The notes below the pieces were generated by a model. It did no database searches and had not been told where the DNA came from. It saw only the letters and a list, made by a program, of their open reading frames with translations. From Bidens hawaiensis (taxonomy: Eukaryota > Streptophyta > Magnoliopsida > Asterales > Asteraceae), in NCBI GenBank assembly GCA_021521415.1, contig JAIQDT010005816.1, positions 124,001 through 188,000 of the forward strand: DNA of 64,000 nt. The letters are read 5' to 3'. The translations under genes and the position numbers were made by a program. This document shows positions 12,693-23,799 of this stretch, in pieces. Each line of letters opens with the position of its first letter. Within the stretch, counting starts at the first letter, position 1.

Positions 12693-13175
12693 TGAGAGAG
12701 CCTGTAACGGATCTAGATCTAGGATGACATCGTGTAGTTCATTGATTTGGTATACGATTAGGTCTATTACGGTTATGTGTTGTACTGTGTGTGTTAAGAG
12801 TGAATTTTGGCAGAGTAACGACTCAGAGGATATAATAATAAGAACTGTTACATTAATCATAACCTTACAGGTATATATAGAGGATGAACACATTCGTTAA
12901 GATATCCTTAACGAATGTGTCATTCTTTACTTTAAATCATATGAATGAACAACCTCATTCGTTAATACATTTAACTATAGCGAATGCCCTCATTCGTTAT
13001 CTCATTCGTTTAACTTGGTTAACGAATGAGCTTACATTTAATACGAATGTCATACATTCGTTACGGGGTAAAGAATGTACCTTACAATAGAGCGAATGGG
13101 CATATTTACATTAATAGCCCTTACATTATAATAATAAACCAATAAAGACCGAGACGTCCAAAACATGTATCAACA
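12693..13175 (-). repeat. Solo LTR of the Sirevirus-like Copia family
   Basis: A 483-bp reverse-complement relative of the LTRs at 23285-23784 and 41051-41551, flanked by TCTAT on both sides (12688-12692 and 13176-13180). It begins TGAGAGAGCC and ends TGTATCAACA as written on the plus strand. It is noticeably diverged from the two LTRs of the full element, so it came from another copy. It keeps the TAACGAAT/ATTCGTTA octamers and an inverted TATATATA box near 12874. Chance open frames cover it. Confidence 0.85.
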
Positions 13176-13180
13176 TCTAT

Positions 13181-13955
13181 AATTGAAATAATAAAAAGAA
13201 TAATTTTATTAAGCTGAAGCGATTATAATAATTACTTCTCAAAGTAAAACGAACACATACGGCCTGTTGTCGACATTATATTTAACTACGAGGTATAATA
13301 GAGCAGCATCATAAAACGGTGAATATTAAATAAATTGTTATATTGACCATTTATCAATAATTCTAATGAAGTATATTGTTAGGGTTACCCGGGTACAACT
13401 TTAAAGATTAATAATGAGTTAGTTCGTGTAAGCGACCGACACCTATACCGGTGACAGGCATTACCACTTATGTGAAAGAATATTATATTAAGTATCAATA
13501 TTATTTGACTAATATGAATACTACCTGTTAGCAGGAATAATAATGATATACAGGTTATTTCAGATCAAAGGTGCGGTACAAGCCGTACTGGCTCTTAAAG
13601 CTGATTGTGCAAATATACATGTATAAATGTGATATGCCTGGTATTTGATAATTGTGTGAAATATATTGATTGTAGTAACGTGTAGAAAGACTTAAAGCCC
13701 ATTGCTTTATTCATGTAGGCGGTACACCTATACCGCCATTTGGCACTGACTAAATAAATTATTAATTATATTTTAGTTAAACATTAGTAGTAAATTATTA
13801 ATTTCGAATTCAAAACAAAACGCCTAGACTTGACACGTCAGTTCGCATATGCGATCTAACACAGGAATGTTTTTATTAGGATGACAAAAGTATTACATGA
13901 ACGCTAAACTTTTGGTTCGAATTATATGTTTGAATATTATAAATAGTTACAACGA

Positions 13956-13959
<4 letters not shown>
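13181..13959 (+). other. Element E segment, no gene
   Basis: AT-rich DNA attributed to the E LTR between the solo Copia LTR and the (TA)n array. A small hairpin, GGCGGTA/TACCGCC, lies at 13719-13738. Nothing coding is recognisable. Confidence 0.4.

Positions 13960-14016
<57 letters not shown>
13960..14016. repeat. (TA)n microsatellite, left block
   Basis: About 57 bases of near-perfect TA repeat. Further TA blocks at 14713-14741 and 15620-15660 separate and follow two small elements, suggesting one array that was split twice. Confidence 0.9.
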
Positions 14017-14019
<3 letters not shown>

Positions 14020-14709
14020 AGAGGATCAAGAGAAAACTTAAAAACTCCTAAAAACTCTTACAAAATTATTTTTAATTAAAAATAAAAAAATATTTTCAAA
14101 ATTATGTTTTAGCCATTATTCTTATATTTCACTCGAAAAAAATAAAAAAAACTAAAAAATAAATTAAAAAAAAAACAAAAAAACCCGTTGTAATGCACAC
14201 ACGTATTACTGTGCGATACCGTTGTATGACACATGTGTATTACTATGTATTTTTGAGTTTAATAGTGTTTTATTGCATATATTCAATATTTGTGTATTGT
14301 ATATGTGTAGTAGTGTTGTATTATATGGAAAAAAATAACAATAAAATAAAAGTCGATGTGGTGCACATGTGCGTTAATGTTGTATTACACATAAGTACTA
14401 ATGTATATTCAATGTGTGTATTAGTCTTATATTGCATATATACAATAGTGTGTATCAAATATGTACAATAATGTTGTATTCTATGCAATACAAACATTTT
14501 TGCATATATGCAATGCACACTATTACACATGCGCACTATACCGATGAGGTTACCGACAAGTTTTTTATTTTTTTTATTTTTTGAACCAATAACAACATAT
14601 AAGAATAATAGAAAAAAAAGAAACTTAAAAAAAAGTTAAAAATAGTTTTTTAGAAGTTTTTAGGAGTTTTTAAGTTTTCTCTTTAAGAGGAGTTTTCATT
14701 AGAATCCAC

Positions 14710-14712
<3 letters not shown>
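14017..14712. mobile_element. Small non-autonomous element 1 in a TA microsatellite
   Basis: A 696-bp element with (TA)n on both sides. Its ends are inverted relatives: the left end has AGAGAAAACTTAAAAACTCC and the right end has its reverse complement, with GGGAGAGGATC outside on the left and GATTCTAATG-type sequence outside on the right. The centre (14190-14540) is rich in ATGTGTATTA-like words. No transposase. MITEs that target TA microsatellites (Micron-like) are known in plants; the superfamily here is not determined. Confidence 0.6.
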
Positions 14713-14741
<29 letters not shown>

Positions 14742-14743
<2 letters not shown>

Positions 14744-15619
14744 TAAAGATAACATACAAATAGAAAAATTGTGCGAAGCGTACAAACTAGAACAAATTGG
14801 AGGCGGTGGCATTTTTGTAAATAAGTGGATATCATGTTTGCAGTGTAATTTAATTACTCTATATAGTTTACAATAGAGTAATTTTATTTCTCTATTTGTA
14901 AATTATATAGAATAATTTTATTACTCTACTTGTTTCAACTAGAGTAATTATTAAATATGCTTCATCTTTTTTCTCAAATTGTACTCTATTTGTAAACTAT
15001 ACAGAGTAATTTTATTACTCTACTTGTTTCAGCTGGAGTAATTATTTTTTTAGAGTAATTATTGAATCTGCTTCATCTTCTTTCTCAAATTGTCTGCTTA
15101 AAAAACTTGTAACTACAAATCGATTGGCAAATCACACACTTTTTTGTTTCAATATGCCATAAATAGCTTCAAATCGGCGAAATTGTAAACATATATCTTC
15201 TGATTCTTCTCTAACATCATCACAATAATCCGGTATTGCCGGAGACGTAAGGATTTAACTTCCGATCGGAACGATACATCGGCTTTGGTGGTCAGCCGCC
15301 GCCAATTAGAGCGAGTATGTCGCAGTAGAGAATGACGGTGATGCCGCCACTAGAGTCAAAGTCTCGCCGGATTTGTCGCGGTTGTAGATACGGGAGATGC
15401 GGTTAGTGTCGGCGGCGAGGCAACAGAGCCTTGGTTGAAGGAAAGGTGTCGGAGGTTGGCGGTGGAGTGATTGGAGTCCGGTGATTTTATGGTGGATGAG
15501 GAAGAAGATGGAGATAGGGTTTTGTGGTTGAATGAGGAAGAAGATGGAGATGTGGTGTGATGGGTTTCTTCAATTTGTATGTTTAGTACGGATTTTTTAT
15601 TTGTATTTGATCCATCTCC
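14742..15619. mobile_element. Small non-autonomous element 2 in the same TA microsatellite
   Basis: An 878-bp element bounded by TA blocks. The left end is GGTAAAGATAACATACAAATA; the reverse complement of the right end reads GGAGATGGATCAAATACAAAT, giving imperfect inverted ends. Inside, a segment of about 110 bp around ATTACTCTACTTGTTTCA occurs twice (14920-15090). The right half (15220-15560) is GC-richer, with CGCCG and GATGAGGAAGAAGATGGAGAT repeats, and looks like captured gene or promoter sequence, though I cannot name a source. No transposase. Confidence 0.55.
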
Positions 15620-15654
<35 letters not shown>

Positions 15655-16252
15655 TATATTAACACGAGAGCGAATCGTTAAATGATTTAAAGGTTTCATA
15701 CATAGTATACTGCATCGTTAAACCTTCTAGAACATCAATTTAATAATAAAATTCGGATTTAGTTATCTAATAATTTGAGTTTTTTATAAGCTTGGAGTAG
15801 TTACAAAAAATATTTACCATTTTGGTGTACTTTTAAAAATATTTACCAAATTGGGTACTTTTTAAAATCTTTTTTGTTTTTAACTAATCTATATATATCT
15901 TTTACTTTTTTGAATATATAATAAAATTAGAAACCATAATATTAAGCAAAAATAATGTTTAACATATTTTTGTCGTTTACTGTATCAAAATTTAGAGAAA
16001 ATTTCAAAAAACTTCTGAAAAAATTCAAAAAAAAAGCTGCAAAAATATAAAAAAAATCTGCAAAAATAAAAAGAAAATTCACATAATTCATGAACAAAAA
16101 ACAACAATTTTCCGTTAATTCCAACCACAAAATGAATCAAAATAGTTGTTTTTTAGCAACCAAACACAAATAAAATACCAAATAAAGTTAATCCATTAGT
16201 GGTATCATGTCAAATACATATCTAAATTAATAATCAAAATGACTTGACCCGC

Positions 16253-18439
16253 TTAGGCATCCATTCTTCTAGGTTTCAAAGGACATGTTGCTCGATTATG
16301 ACCAGGCAGTTTAGAAATTCCACAAGTGTTAGGCTTTTTCCCTTCCTTAATGTCCATTCCATTTCGTAGTCTTGTTAAGCGAGGACGACCCTTTTTATCC
16401 AGTTTTGAGCTCTGAATTTGGAAGTAATCCTCTAATATATGATGAGTTAGGCAATAAGCTTCATGAGGAAGTGGAGAAAACTCAGACGACCAAGTAGCAC
16501 AATAATTAGCAATTGAGTAGCATTTATCAATATATTGCCAAGTGTTCAAAGAAAGTTTGGCACATGCACTAAAAACATGAGAATACGGATACTTAAATAT
16601 CTCCCACTTACCACACGTGCAAGTTTTTTATACAACTCAACTACTTGGACATTTTTTCCCTTTTGAGTTATTACCTCAAATATACCCTTCTGTCGGTTAA
16701 AATCCCTCAAAAAATGTGCACCCGCTTTTGACATTAAAGCTGCTTGTTTGGCCAAAACATGGGGAGTATACATATCTCCGTTAGCTTGAGCACTAAATCC
16801 CATAGGACGTCTCACATCAAAATAGTGTACTAATCTATAAAATGTGAGTTGAACACATGCTGTGATCGGTAAGAAACGTGCACCTTTAAGTACGCTGTTG
16901 AAAATCTCTGACAAGTTTGTAGTGAGTAGCCCATACCGCTTTCCACCATCATGTGCAAGTGTCCATTTTACGGGTGCATGCTCCTTGAGCCATTGGCGAG
17001 CTTTTGGATTTATTTTTCCAATTTCCTCCATGATAGAGTTGAACTTTCTAATTTGATTCTGACTCCCCACACGGTAAGCTAAAGCTTTCAATTGTGAGTT
17101 ACGAAACTTATCATTAAAGTTGTTGATAAAATGCCTTAAGAAATACCTATGGAAAATGATGAATGTTACTGACATGAAAAATAAACCTGAATCAATGAAA
17201 TAAAATTATAATAATGAAAACCTGTGAAAACCGTGTGGCTCTAACCAAGGAGATCCATGATCATTAACTGCGTTTAGGATCCCAGCATGACGATCGGATA
17301 TTAAACATATACCTTCACTATCTTTGACAACATGTTTCTTAACATGAGAAAGAAACCAACTCCAACTAGCGTAAGATTCGTTTTCAACTATAGCAAATGC
17401 AAGGCAATATCTGATTATTACCATCAACTCCCATTGCAATCATCATCTTACCTTTATACTTCCCATACCAATGTGTGGCATCTATGCTCACAGGTCGGCA
17501 ATGCTTAAATCCTTTAATAGAAGGATCAAATGCCCAAAACACACGTCTAAATTCCACATGATCTACACCGGTCTGTCTCAAAACGCACCATTCAACGATG
17601 GTACCGGGATTGAATTTTTGTAGTGCCTCCATAAATTTAGGTAAAATTAAATAAGATTCATCCCAATATCCAAAGACATGTTCAATTGCCTTTTGTTTTG
17701 CTACCCAGACCTTCTTGTATGAAGGTGTATATCCTAAATTATTAACTACTTCGACGCTTAAAGCAGAAATGCTAATAGATGGTTGCTCTTTTATAAGGTG
17801 TTGTATTTCGTGAGCGATCAAGCTTGCATCTAAGTTAGGATGGTCTTGAGTAATGTTCGAATGCAAACAAGTATGTGGGCCGGCATACTTTGTGATGTCA
17901 AAAGATCCACTACGTTTACGTTTACATGCACGAAGTTTCCATTTGCATCCTTGTTTATGTAGCTTACATTTTCGGACCAAATGTCTGGACGTGATTCAAC
18001 AACCTTAAAGTGTTTATGTGTCTTGATGTTGTAGAGCTTGACAGCTTTGATAAATTCTTCCTTATCATTGAAAGAATCATTTCCCAACTCACGAATAAAA
18101 TCATTTTTGGTCTCAGAATGTTTTCATACCATCCAATTGTCATCAACTGTCAAATTAGTTTCCTCCAAAGTGGTATATGTTGAAGGTACTTGAACATTAT
18201 TGTATGATGTTCCATCTCCATCTACCTCAGTTTCTTCTCCAGTTCCATCTTCTTTAAACTCATCATCCGTATCACCAGTCATCTCCAATTTCATCTTCTA
18301 CCACATCCTCCACAGGATCATTGTTTACAATAGCAATTTGAGACATCGCATTAAAATCCTCAGTTTGAATCATGTCTGATATTACATTAATTCTATTCAT
18401 CATGAATGATAGTGCAACAACCTGAGATAAAATAAACAT
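16253..18439 (-). pseudogene. mudrA-like: MURA-type transposase of the MULE, broken
   Basis: On the minus strand the order is an acidic N-terminus (18439-18270), the MuDR DNA-binding region (GCKWKLRACK near 17930), and the DDE transposase core: VSIDATHWYG with the first Asp (about 17480), CLISDRHAGI with the second Asp (about 17290), and LTTNLSEIFNSVLKG with the Glu (about 16900). A SWIM-like finger (CTCGKWEIFKYPYSH, near 16580-16620) and a zinc knuckle (CGISKLPGHNRATCP, near 16280-16320) follow. The SWIM Cys before SH is Tyr, consistent with a G-to-A change. Breaks: frameshifts near 17975, near 17412 and at an A-run near 16627, and a stop near 18280. One short intron is apparent. Confidence 0.85.
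17147..17221 (-). other. Probable 75-bp intron in MURA pseudogene
   Basis: On the minus strand a GT...CCATAG interval interrupts the transposase between HGFHR and YFLRHFINNFN. Removing it rejoins the frame within one Arg codon and restores a typical MURA sequence. The interval is AT-rich, as plant introns are. Splicing is inferred from frame and homology only. Confidence 0.6.
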
Positions 18440-19065
18440 GATAAAGACAACAACATACTTCTTATAAATGGTACTCAACTATGATAAAGACAAAACAACT
18501 ACTAACTATGCTTATGTACTCACATCAAAAAGACAAATTGCATGCTACACAATCTGAAACATATATTATTATAAGCACATATTAGTAAATCAATATTAAA
18601 TCAACAGCATACTTTAGAAATCATTTTTTTTTGTTCGAAATCTGAGTGCCAATTGCCAAACAATACAAGTAAAATCAAAATGTAACAGCAAAACATGTAA
18701 TCATAATAAACAAAAACTAGCATGAACGAACGTGACTATAATCGAAGTAGTTTTCAAGTGAATCGAACCTCCTCTTCACCGAAACCGAGGTCTGAACGGA
18801 TCTGATAGTTGAGAGAATGAGGGAACTGTGGAGAGATTGATTGCTACTTGCGTTTGATAATGGGAAAGATCTGGTTGCGACTTGCGTTCGATTATGGGAG
18901 AGAAAACGTCGGAGATGGTTGAGGGAATGAAGGAACTGAAACTTTGATTTTTTTCTTTTTTTTAATAATTAAACTAATCAAAACTACCCATATTAGTAAA
19001 TATTTTAAAAAGTACACTGATATGGTAAATATGTTTTGTATCTACACCCAAATGGTAAAAAACTC

Positions 19066-19243
19066 CTAACAATTTATAGTCCAAAAAAAATAAAAATAAA
19101 TAATAGTTATCTTTAATAATTAAATTGTGAGTGGGTGTTGAGATAAATAAGAACATGCAGCCTGTCAAACACCCTGATATTTTGAAAACCTCAAACATGC
19201 ACTTGTCCTCTGTTTGGTCCATGTTCATTCCCTTCCATTTCAA

Positions 19244-19285
<42 letters not shown>

Positions 19286-19496
19286 TAAAAATAAAACTAA
19301 TAAAAGTGATATAACTAAAGAGATTATACGGAAGAGAAAATGGGTTCTGCATTTCACAAGCCCCTTTGTTATAACAACGAGAGAGAGAGAGAGAGAGATA
19401 GAGAGAGAGAGACTACCTTCATCCTTTCTCCATCATCATTCAAGCCTCGGATTCTCCATAGCAGCACCACTAGTAGTTTACCAGCATCAACTACAG
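19066..19496. other. Interval with ATA and GA microsatellites
   Basis: Between the MULE and element D. It holds an (ATA)n tract near 19243-19281 and a (GA)n tract near 19379-19411. The open frames here on both strands cross the microsatellites and are not genes. It is probably part of element E or an older insertion. Confidence 0.5.
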
Positions 19497-20147
19497 TGTA
19501 ACGTCCAACTTTTGTTAAAGCATTTAATAACAGCAAGTTTTGTTAATAGTTGTGTGTCGTTAAATTAATCGTGTGTTACGTATTTGAGAGTTGGAAATGG
19601 GAGTGAGTGGTGAGACCCATGAAACCCCTATATATATAGACCAACCACTTCTTTTCTTTCTTCCCTTTCCTCTCAAAACACACAAACACCCACACACTCA
19701 AGAAACACACACCCACTCTCTCTCAAGACCCGAATCCATTCTAGGATTAAATTAAGGAAGAGTTTGGTGATTCAAGTGTCTTCAACTGACAAGAATCACG
19801 TCCAGATCCTCGAGTTGTCAAGATCTGAACTCGAACCCGCAAGCAAAAGGTAGGTTTCGGTTTAAATGGTTAAGTGTTATGGTTAGAATCGTCATGCAAA
19901 CAGATATAGTGATAGACCGGGTTGTAAAATGTAAGAAAAATATAAAATTGGTAAGTTATAACCTCTTGGGTGCACTTTAAGGTGAAAAGGTGGCGTTGGA
20001 CTATGAGAGATATGGGTTCAGGATCAGGTGCATGGGGTCAGAATGTGTCGAAAGTTGGGAAAGAGTAAAAATCAGGTCCTAAGGAAGAGTCACGAAGTAA
20101 AATGGCTATTAAATGGTAAAAATGAAGAAAAAGAAGAATTTCGCATC

Positions 20148-20300
20148 GCATAAGCTATGCGAAGCGAAAAAGGCTATTTCGCATCGCATGACCATGCGAA
20201 GCGAAAAAGGTAATTTCGCATCGCACAGTCATGCGAAGCGAAACAGCTCCATGCGAAGCGAAATCCCATGCATGCGAAGCGAAATTCTTCCATGTGAAAT
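20148..20300 (+). repeat. Palindromic GCGAA/TTCGC cluster in D LTR
   Basis: Repeated ATTTCGCATCGCA and TGCGAAGCGAAA words alternate, so many pairs could form hairpins. The solo LTR at 43329-45101 has the same words at 44390-44480, while the solo LTR at 38395 has a different GGCGAAGTTA array at the equivalent place. Confidence 0.75.
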
Positions 20301-20329
20301 TTTATTAAATTCATTTTCTGATGCACCCA

Positions 20330-20410
20330 GCCAGGGGCACTGCCCCTTGGACACTGCTAGGGGCTGCCGCCCCTAGACCCCGCTACCAGGGGCGCTGCCC
20401 CCGGACCCCC
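20330..20410 (+). repeat. GC-rich palindromic cluster in D LTR
   Basis: Repeated CAGGGGC and GCCCCTGG-type words, capable of stem formation. Present inverted in the solo LTR at about 44255-44336, so it is a conserved feature of this LTR family. Confidence 0.7.
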
Positions 20411-20796
20411 GTTAGTTGAGGGTGTCATTGACTTAGATATAAGAAGTAGTAGTAATGGATATTTGACACTCGTAATACGTTATACAGTTAGACGTGCACC
20501 GCTAAAGAAGGGCATTACTATTAACGGCGAGAGAAACCGACTTCAGGTGAGTTTCTAGCCCCTTTATCCGTTATGTTTTTTGGGGCTGTGTGCATACTCC
20601 TTTGTGATAGTTGTTAATACACTTAACTTAAGTGGTAAGTGTATGATATGTGTATGTTATATGTATGACTAAGTATTGAATGTCATTATGGAATGTTTAT
20701 ACGAATGAATATGTACATATACGTATATACATGACCAGAAGATATGTAAAGTATGCATGAATGAAAATGAATGGATGATCGAGTGACGTGACATGT

Positions 20797-20940
20797 ATAG
20801 TTATTGGAGACAAAGGACCAGACCTTGATAATATCTGAGACAGAAGGGACCAGACCCTGATAATATCTGAGACAGAAGGGACCAGACCCTCATAATATCT
20901 GAGACAGAAGGGACCAGACCCTAATGATATCTGTGATGGT
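20797..20940 (+). repeat. 32-bp-type minisatellite in D LTR, about four units
   Basis: Units contain GGGACCAGACCCT followed by GATAATATCTGAGA. The same array, inverted, has twelve units in the solo LTR at 38395-40621 and about four in the one at 43329-45101. Confidence 0.85.
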
Positions 20941-21195
20941 AGAGATAGAATAGCCTATGGTAAATTACAAGGCCTTATGAAAGAAAGTATGTAAGCGTGT
21001 GTGCATGTATATAAAGTTTGTATGAAAGAAGTAAGAGTAAATAAGGTATGAATACGTATCTTCGGATGCGTATGAGTAAGGATATGAATGTATTGTATGT
21101 TAAATGATTAACTAGAACTCACTCAGCGTAGCTGACTTTTAGTATGCACGCAGGCAAATAGATTGAGGCAGCTGGCTTGAGGAGGGACACATGGG

Positions 21196-22095
21196 ATGGA
21201 CGGAAGAGATTGGCATCTACGAAGAAGTGTCAAGATTGTTTTAATTAATCACAAGGCCTTGAAGTGGGAGGACCTGAATGAAATGGTCATGAAGAAGTTC
21301 TGTGCCGATGCTAAGGTTGAGCGGGCGGAGATGAAGTTCCTGAATCTGAAGGCGGGAACGACGAAACTCCGCGAGTACACTACCGAGTTTAACCGTATGT
21401 CAAGGCTGGTGCCTGATATGGTGAATACTGAGGCTAAGAGAATCAAGTGCTATTTGAGGGGACTACCACAAACTGTCCGGGCTAGTAAACCCGCTACTTT
21501 TGATTTTGCTGTCGAACTTGCAGAAATGGTTTATGATGACCTGGCTGTGGATGATGCGGTGGTGGAAGAGCAGAAGGAGAAGAAGTGGGTCGCTCCTGCC
21601 AAGCGGCCTGGTACTCGAATGTGGAATCCCAAGGATAAGAAACAGAAGGTGTGGGAGAAGAAGCCATGCAATACTTGTGGGAAGATGCACGGTGGTGATT
21701 GCAAGTGGGTGAAGGGTGCTGACGTTTATCGCAAGTTTGGGAAAGTCCATGGCGGTGAGTGTAGGTTGGGATCGAATGCGTGTTACAGATGTGGGAAGGT
21801 GGGCCATTATGCTCCAGATTGTAATGCCAAGCCCGCTTGCTACAAGTGCTGCAAGACGGGTCATATGGCAAGAGAGTGTACTGAAGGTGAAGCTTGGGGA
21901 AGTGGTAAGAAGAATGCTGAGCAGACTAGGCCAAGGACCAGAGCCTACATGTTGAAACAAGAAATAGCCAAACAAATCTCAGATGTCGTGACAGGTACAT
22001 TTCTAGTAAACGGTATTTCAGCTTTCGTATTGTTTGACTCAGGTGTGACCAGGAGTTTTGTAGCTACCCAGTTTTGTAAGACAGCTAAGATTTAA
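21196..22095 (+). pseudogene. gag: gag-protease fragment of element D
   Basis: A 299-codon open frame without internal stops. The first 15-20 residues derive from LTR sequence fused by the deletion. The gag domain then appears (LREYTTEFNRMSRLVPDM and YLRGLPQTVR), followed by a Cys-rich stretch and two zinc knuckles (CYRCGKVGHYAPDC and CYKCCKTGHMAREC). It ends in the start of a retropepsin domain with LFDSG near 22035. Homologous pol genes are absent. The intact frame despite the surrounding decay could mean a younger insertion, but the normal start and promoter spacing are lost. It is a fragment, not a working gag. Confidence 0.8.
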
Positions 22096-22210
22096 TGTTG
22101 TTGTGTGCGTGATACTTTTTTGGTAGAAACCGCTTACGAGACCTTAGTTAAAATTATGCGGGTATTTTCCGCCAACACCAAAGTAGAGTTACCGGGAATT
22201 GGGCCTTACA

Positions 22211-23284
22211 TACAGCAAACCATTGCGGGTATTTTCCGCCAAGGCCGATAATCTGGCAAACCGGTACAACTCCCGAAAAAAGCCGAGCGCCCGGCCGGTA
22301 CTCTGGTGAGGCATTAACAGTCACAGATGGCAGGTTACTCATGGGCTCGTCATGCTGGTCTTCGGGTTCGGTGACACGGGCTAACAGTGGTAAACCGCGG
22401 TTCAATATGGTGTACCGGGTCTAACCGAAGCTAACTAACAAACACAAGCGAGGCATAAACAAATACTAAGATTTTGATTACTTCAAAGTCCGATTAACTC
22501 GTTTACTTCTAGCGTGTCTGGAGGAGCTCTCGTTAAATTAAACCAAACTTAAAATAATAAAAACCGTAAACCATAAAATATGTTGTTCTTAGGTTAATAA
22601 ATCCGACTGTCTAACTAGTTGGTGAAACCGATATTTGTTAGTTTGGTAAACCGAGTATTTAAAATGATTAATAAAAACCATATTACAAGTTTACTAACTT
22701 GGATAAATGGGATTTACATGTTAAAATTTGTTAAAATTTGTTGTATATTGATTAGAACCCAACGTGACCATCTTGGTTATATAAGCTTGTGGATACGTGT
22801 CTTTATACGGTTACATGCCCATTCTGTATATAAAAGTTTTATGTTCCAAAGATTGAATATTAATAACGTGTGGAGGCTCATTGTGCACATGAAAATATAA
22901 TATGCAAACGGCTAATATAAATACTTAACGTATAACTACAAGTAGGGGTGTTTTTCGGGTTCATTTTTTGGGTTTCGGGTAAAAGTGACCGTCCTAACTA
23001 CAAGTCGGTGAGTTTGGAACTCGAGTGTGGCTCCTTTTGTTAGTATAACGAACCAATAACCGTTAGCCATGCACATACTCGATTTGAGGTGTCATAACTT
23101 ACTATAGTTGTTATTGAGATTGTATTATAAATTTAAACAAATGATTAAGTTCATTTAAGTTAACCATTTTAAACATCATTCAAATAGATTTAACATCTTA
23201 CACACGTGCTTATGTGATAAATGTGAACATCGCTTGTTGTTGCTAATACGCGTTAGTACCAACATTACTAGCTTGACTTGTAAT
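22211..23284 (+). other. Element E segment between D and the Copia element
   Basis: No supported gene; the open frame at 22619-22900 is unrecognised. 22225-22242 repeats 18 bases also found at 22158-22175 inside element D. At 22944-22994 a 51-bp GGGGTG-starting insertion is flanked by TAACTACAAGT (22933-22943 and 22995-23005) and may be a hAT-type miniature element. 22245-22400 is GC-rich without recognisable content. Confidence 0.5.
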
Positions 23285-23784
23285 TGTTGATACATGTTTT
23301 GTACGTCTCTATCTTTATCAGGATTATTAATGTAATAGTTTAAAGTATAGGGGTTATAATGTAATTATGGTAAAAAGGCCATTCGCTCTGTTTTAAGTTA
23401 CTTTCATTACTCCGTAACGAATGTAACACATTCGTCTAAATGTAAGCTCATTCGTTAACCCTGTTTAACGATGAGATAACGAATAAGGGCCATTCGCTAT
23501 CACTTAAAGTATTAACGAATAAGCATGTTTATTCGTTAAAGTATTTGTAACGAATGACCTATTCGTTAAGTTAAGTTTAACGAATAGGGTCATCTTCCTA
23601 TATATACCCCTGTAATCTATTCTAATACAACAGTTCTGATTTATCCTTGAATCCTCTCGTTACCCTATCCGATTGCCATCTCAACACTCACACAACTCAT
23701 TAACGTATCAACTAGCCTAACCATATACTAATCAACATGAACATCGATGTGATCACAAGGTCTAGATCCGATTAAGCTCTCACA
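23285..23784 (+). repeat. 5' LTR of the Copia element
   Basis: 500 bp, TGTTGATACATG...AAGCTCTCACA, nearly the same as 41051-41551. Contains six or more ATTCGTTA/TAACGAAT-type octamers between 23380 and 23590 and a TATA box just after them. Confidence 0.95.
23598..23607 (+). promoter_or_regulatory. TATA box of Copia LTR
   Basis: CTATATATAC, followed by a CTGTAATCTATTCTAATAC region suited to transcription start. The same box is at 41365-41374 in the 3' LTR and inverted in the solo LTR at 12693-13175. Confidence 0.6.
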
Positions 23785-23786
23785 AG

Positions 23787-23799
23787 TGGTATCAGAGCC
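23787..23799 (+). other. Primer-binding site of the Copia element
   Basis: TGGTATCAGAGCC, an exact match to the plant tRNA-iMet primer site, two bases after the LTR. Confidence 0.95.

Larger units (their letters stand above)
15777..19065 (-). mobile_element. Mutator-like element (MULE) with TIRs
   Basis: A 3,289-bp element. Its ends are inverted repeats of about 90 bp sharing GAGTTTTTTA and later ATATTTACCA, GTGTACTTTT and ATATTTAC blocks (15777-15870 and 18972-19065). It is flanked by CTAATAATTT (15767-15776) and CTAACAATTT (19066-19075), matching at nine of ten positions; Mutator target duplications are usually about 9 bp. It carries one minus-strand MURA-type transposase pseudogene. It is a complete but inactive-looking MULE. 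Confidence 0.85.
19497..22210 (+). mobile_element. Element D: internally deleted Gypsy element
   Basis: Flanked by TACAG on both sides (19492-19496 and 22211-22215). It begins TGTAACGTCC and ends GGGCCTTACA, like the two solo D LTRs at 38395 and 43329. From 19497 to about 21240 it follows the LTR. It then jumps into gag without the LTR end, primer site or leader. After gag and the start of protease it jumps again to the last 37 bases of an LTR (22174-22210). So most of pol, most of the 3' LTR and the LTR-gag junction were lost inside one insertion. A TATA box lies at 19629-19639. Confidence 0.8.

Noticed and set aside
12475..13090. Plus-strand frames of 141 and 68 codons
   Set aside because: They start in integrase and run through E and a minus-strand solo Copia LTR; the octamer repeats keep them open.
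13897..14079. Frame with a run of alternating Tyr and Ile
   Set aside because: It is the (TA)n microsatellite read as codons; the same applies at 28683-28865 and 55100-55285.
19131..19568. 145-codon frame with poly-Ile and Glu-Arg runs
   Set aside because: It crosses the (ATA)n and (GA)n microsatellites and the start of the D LTR.
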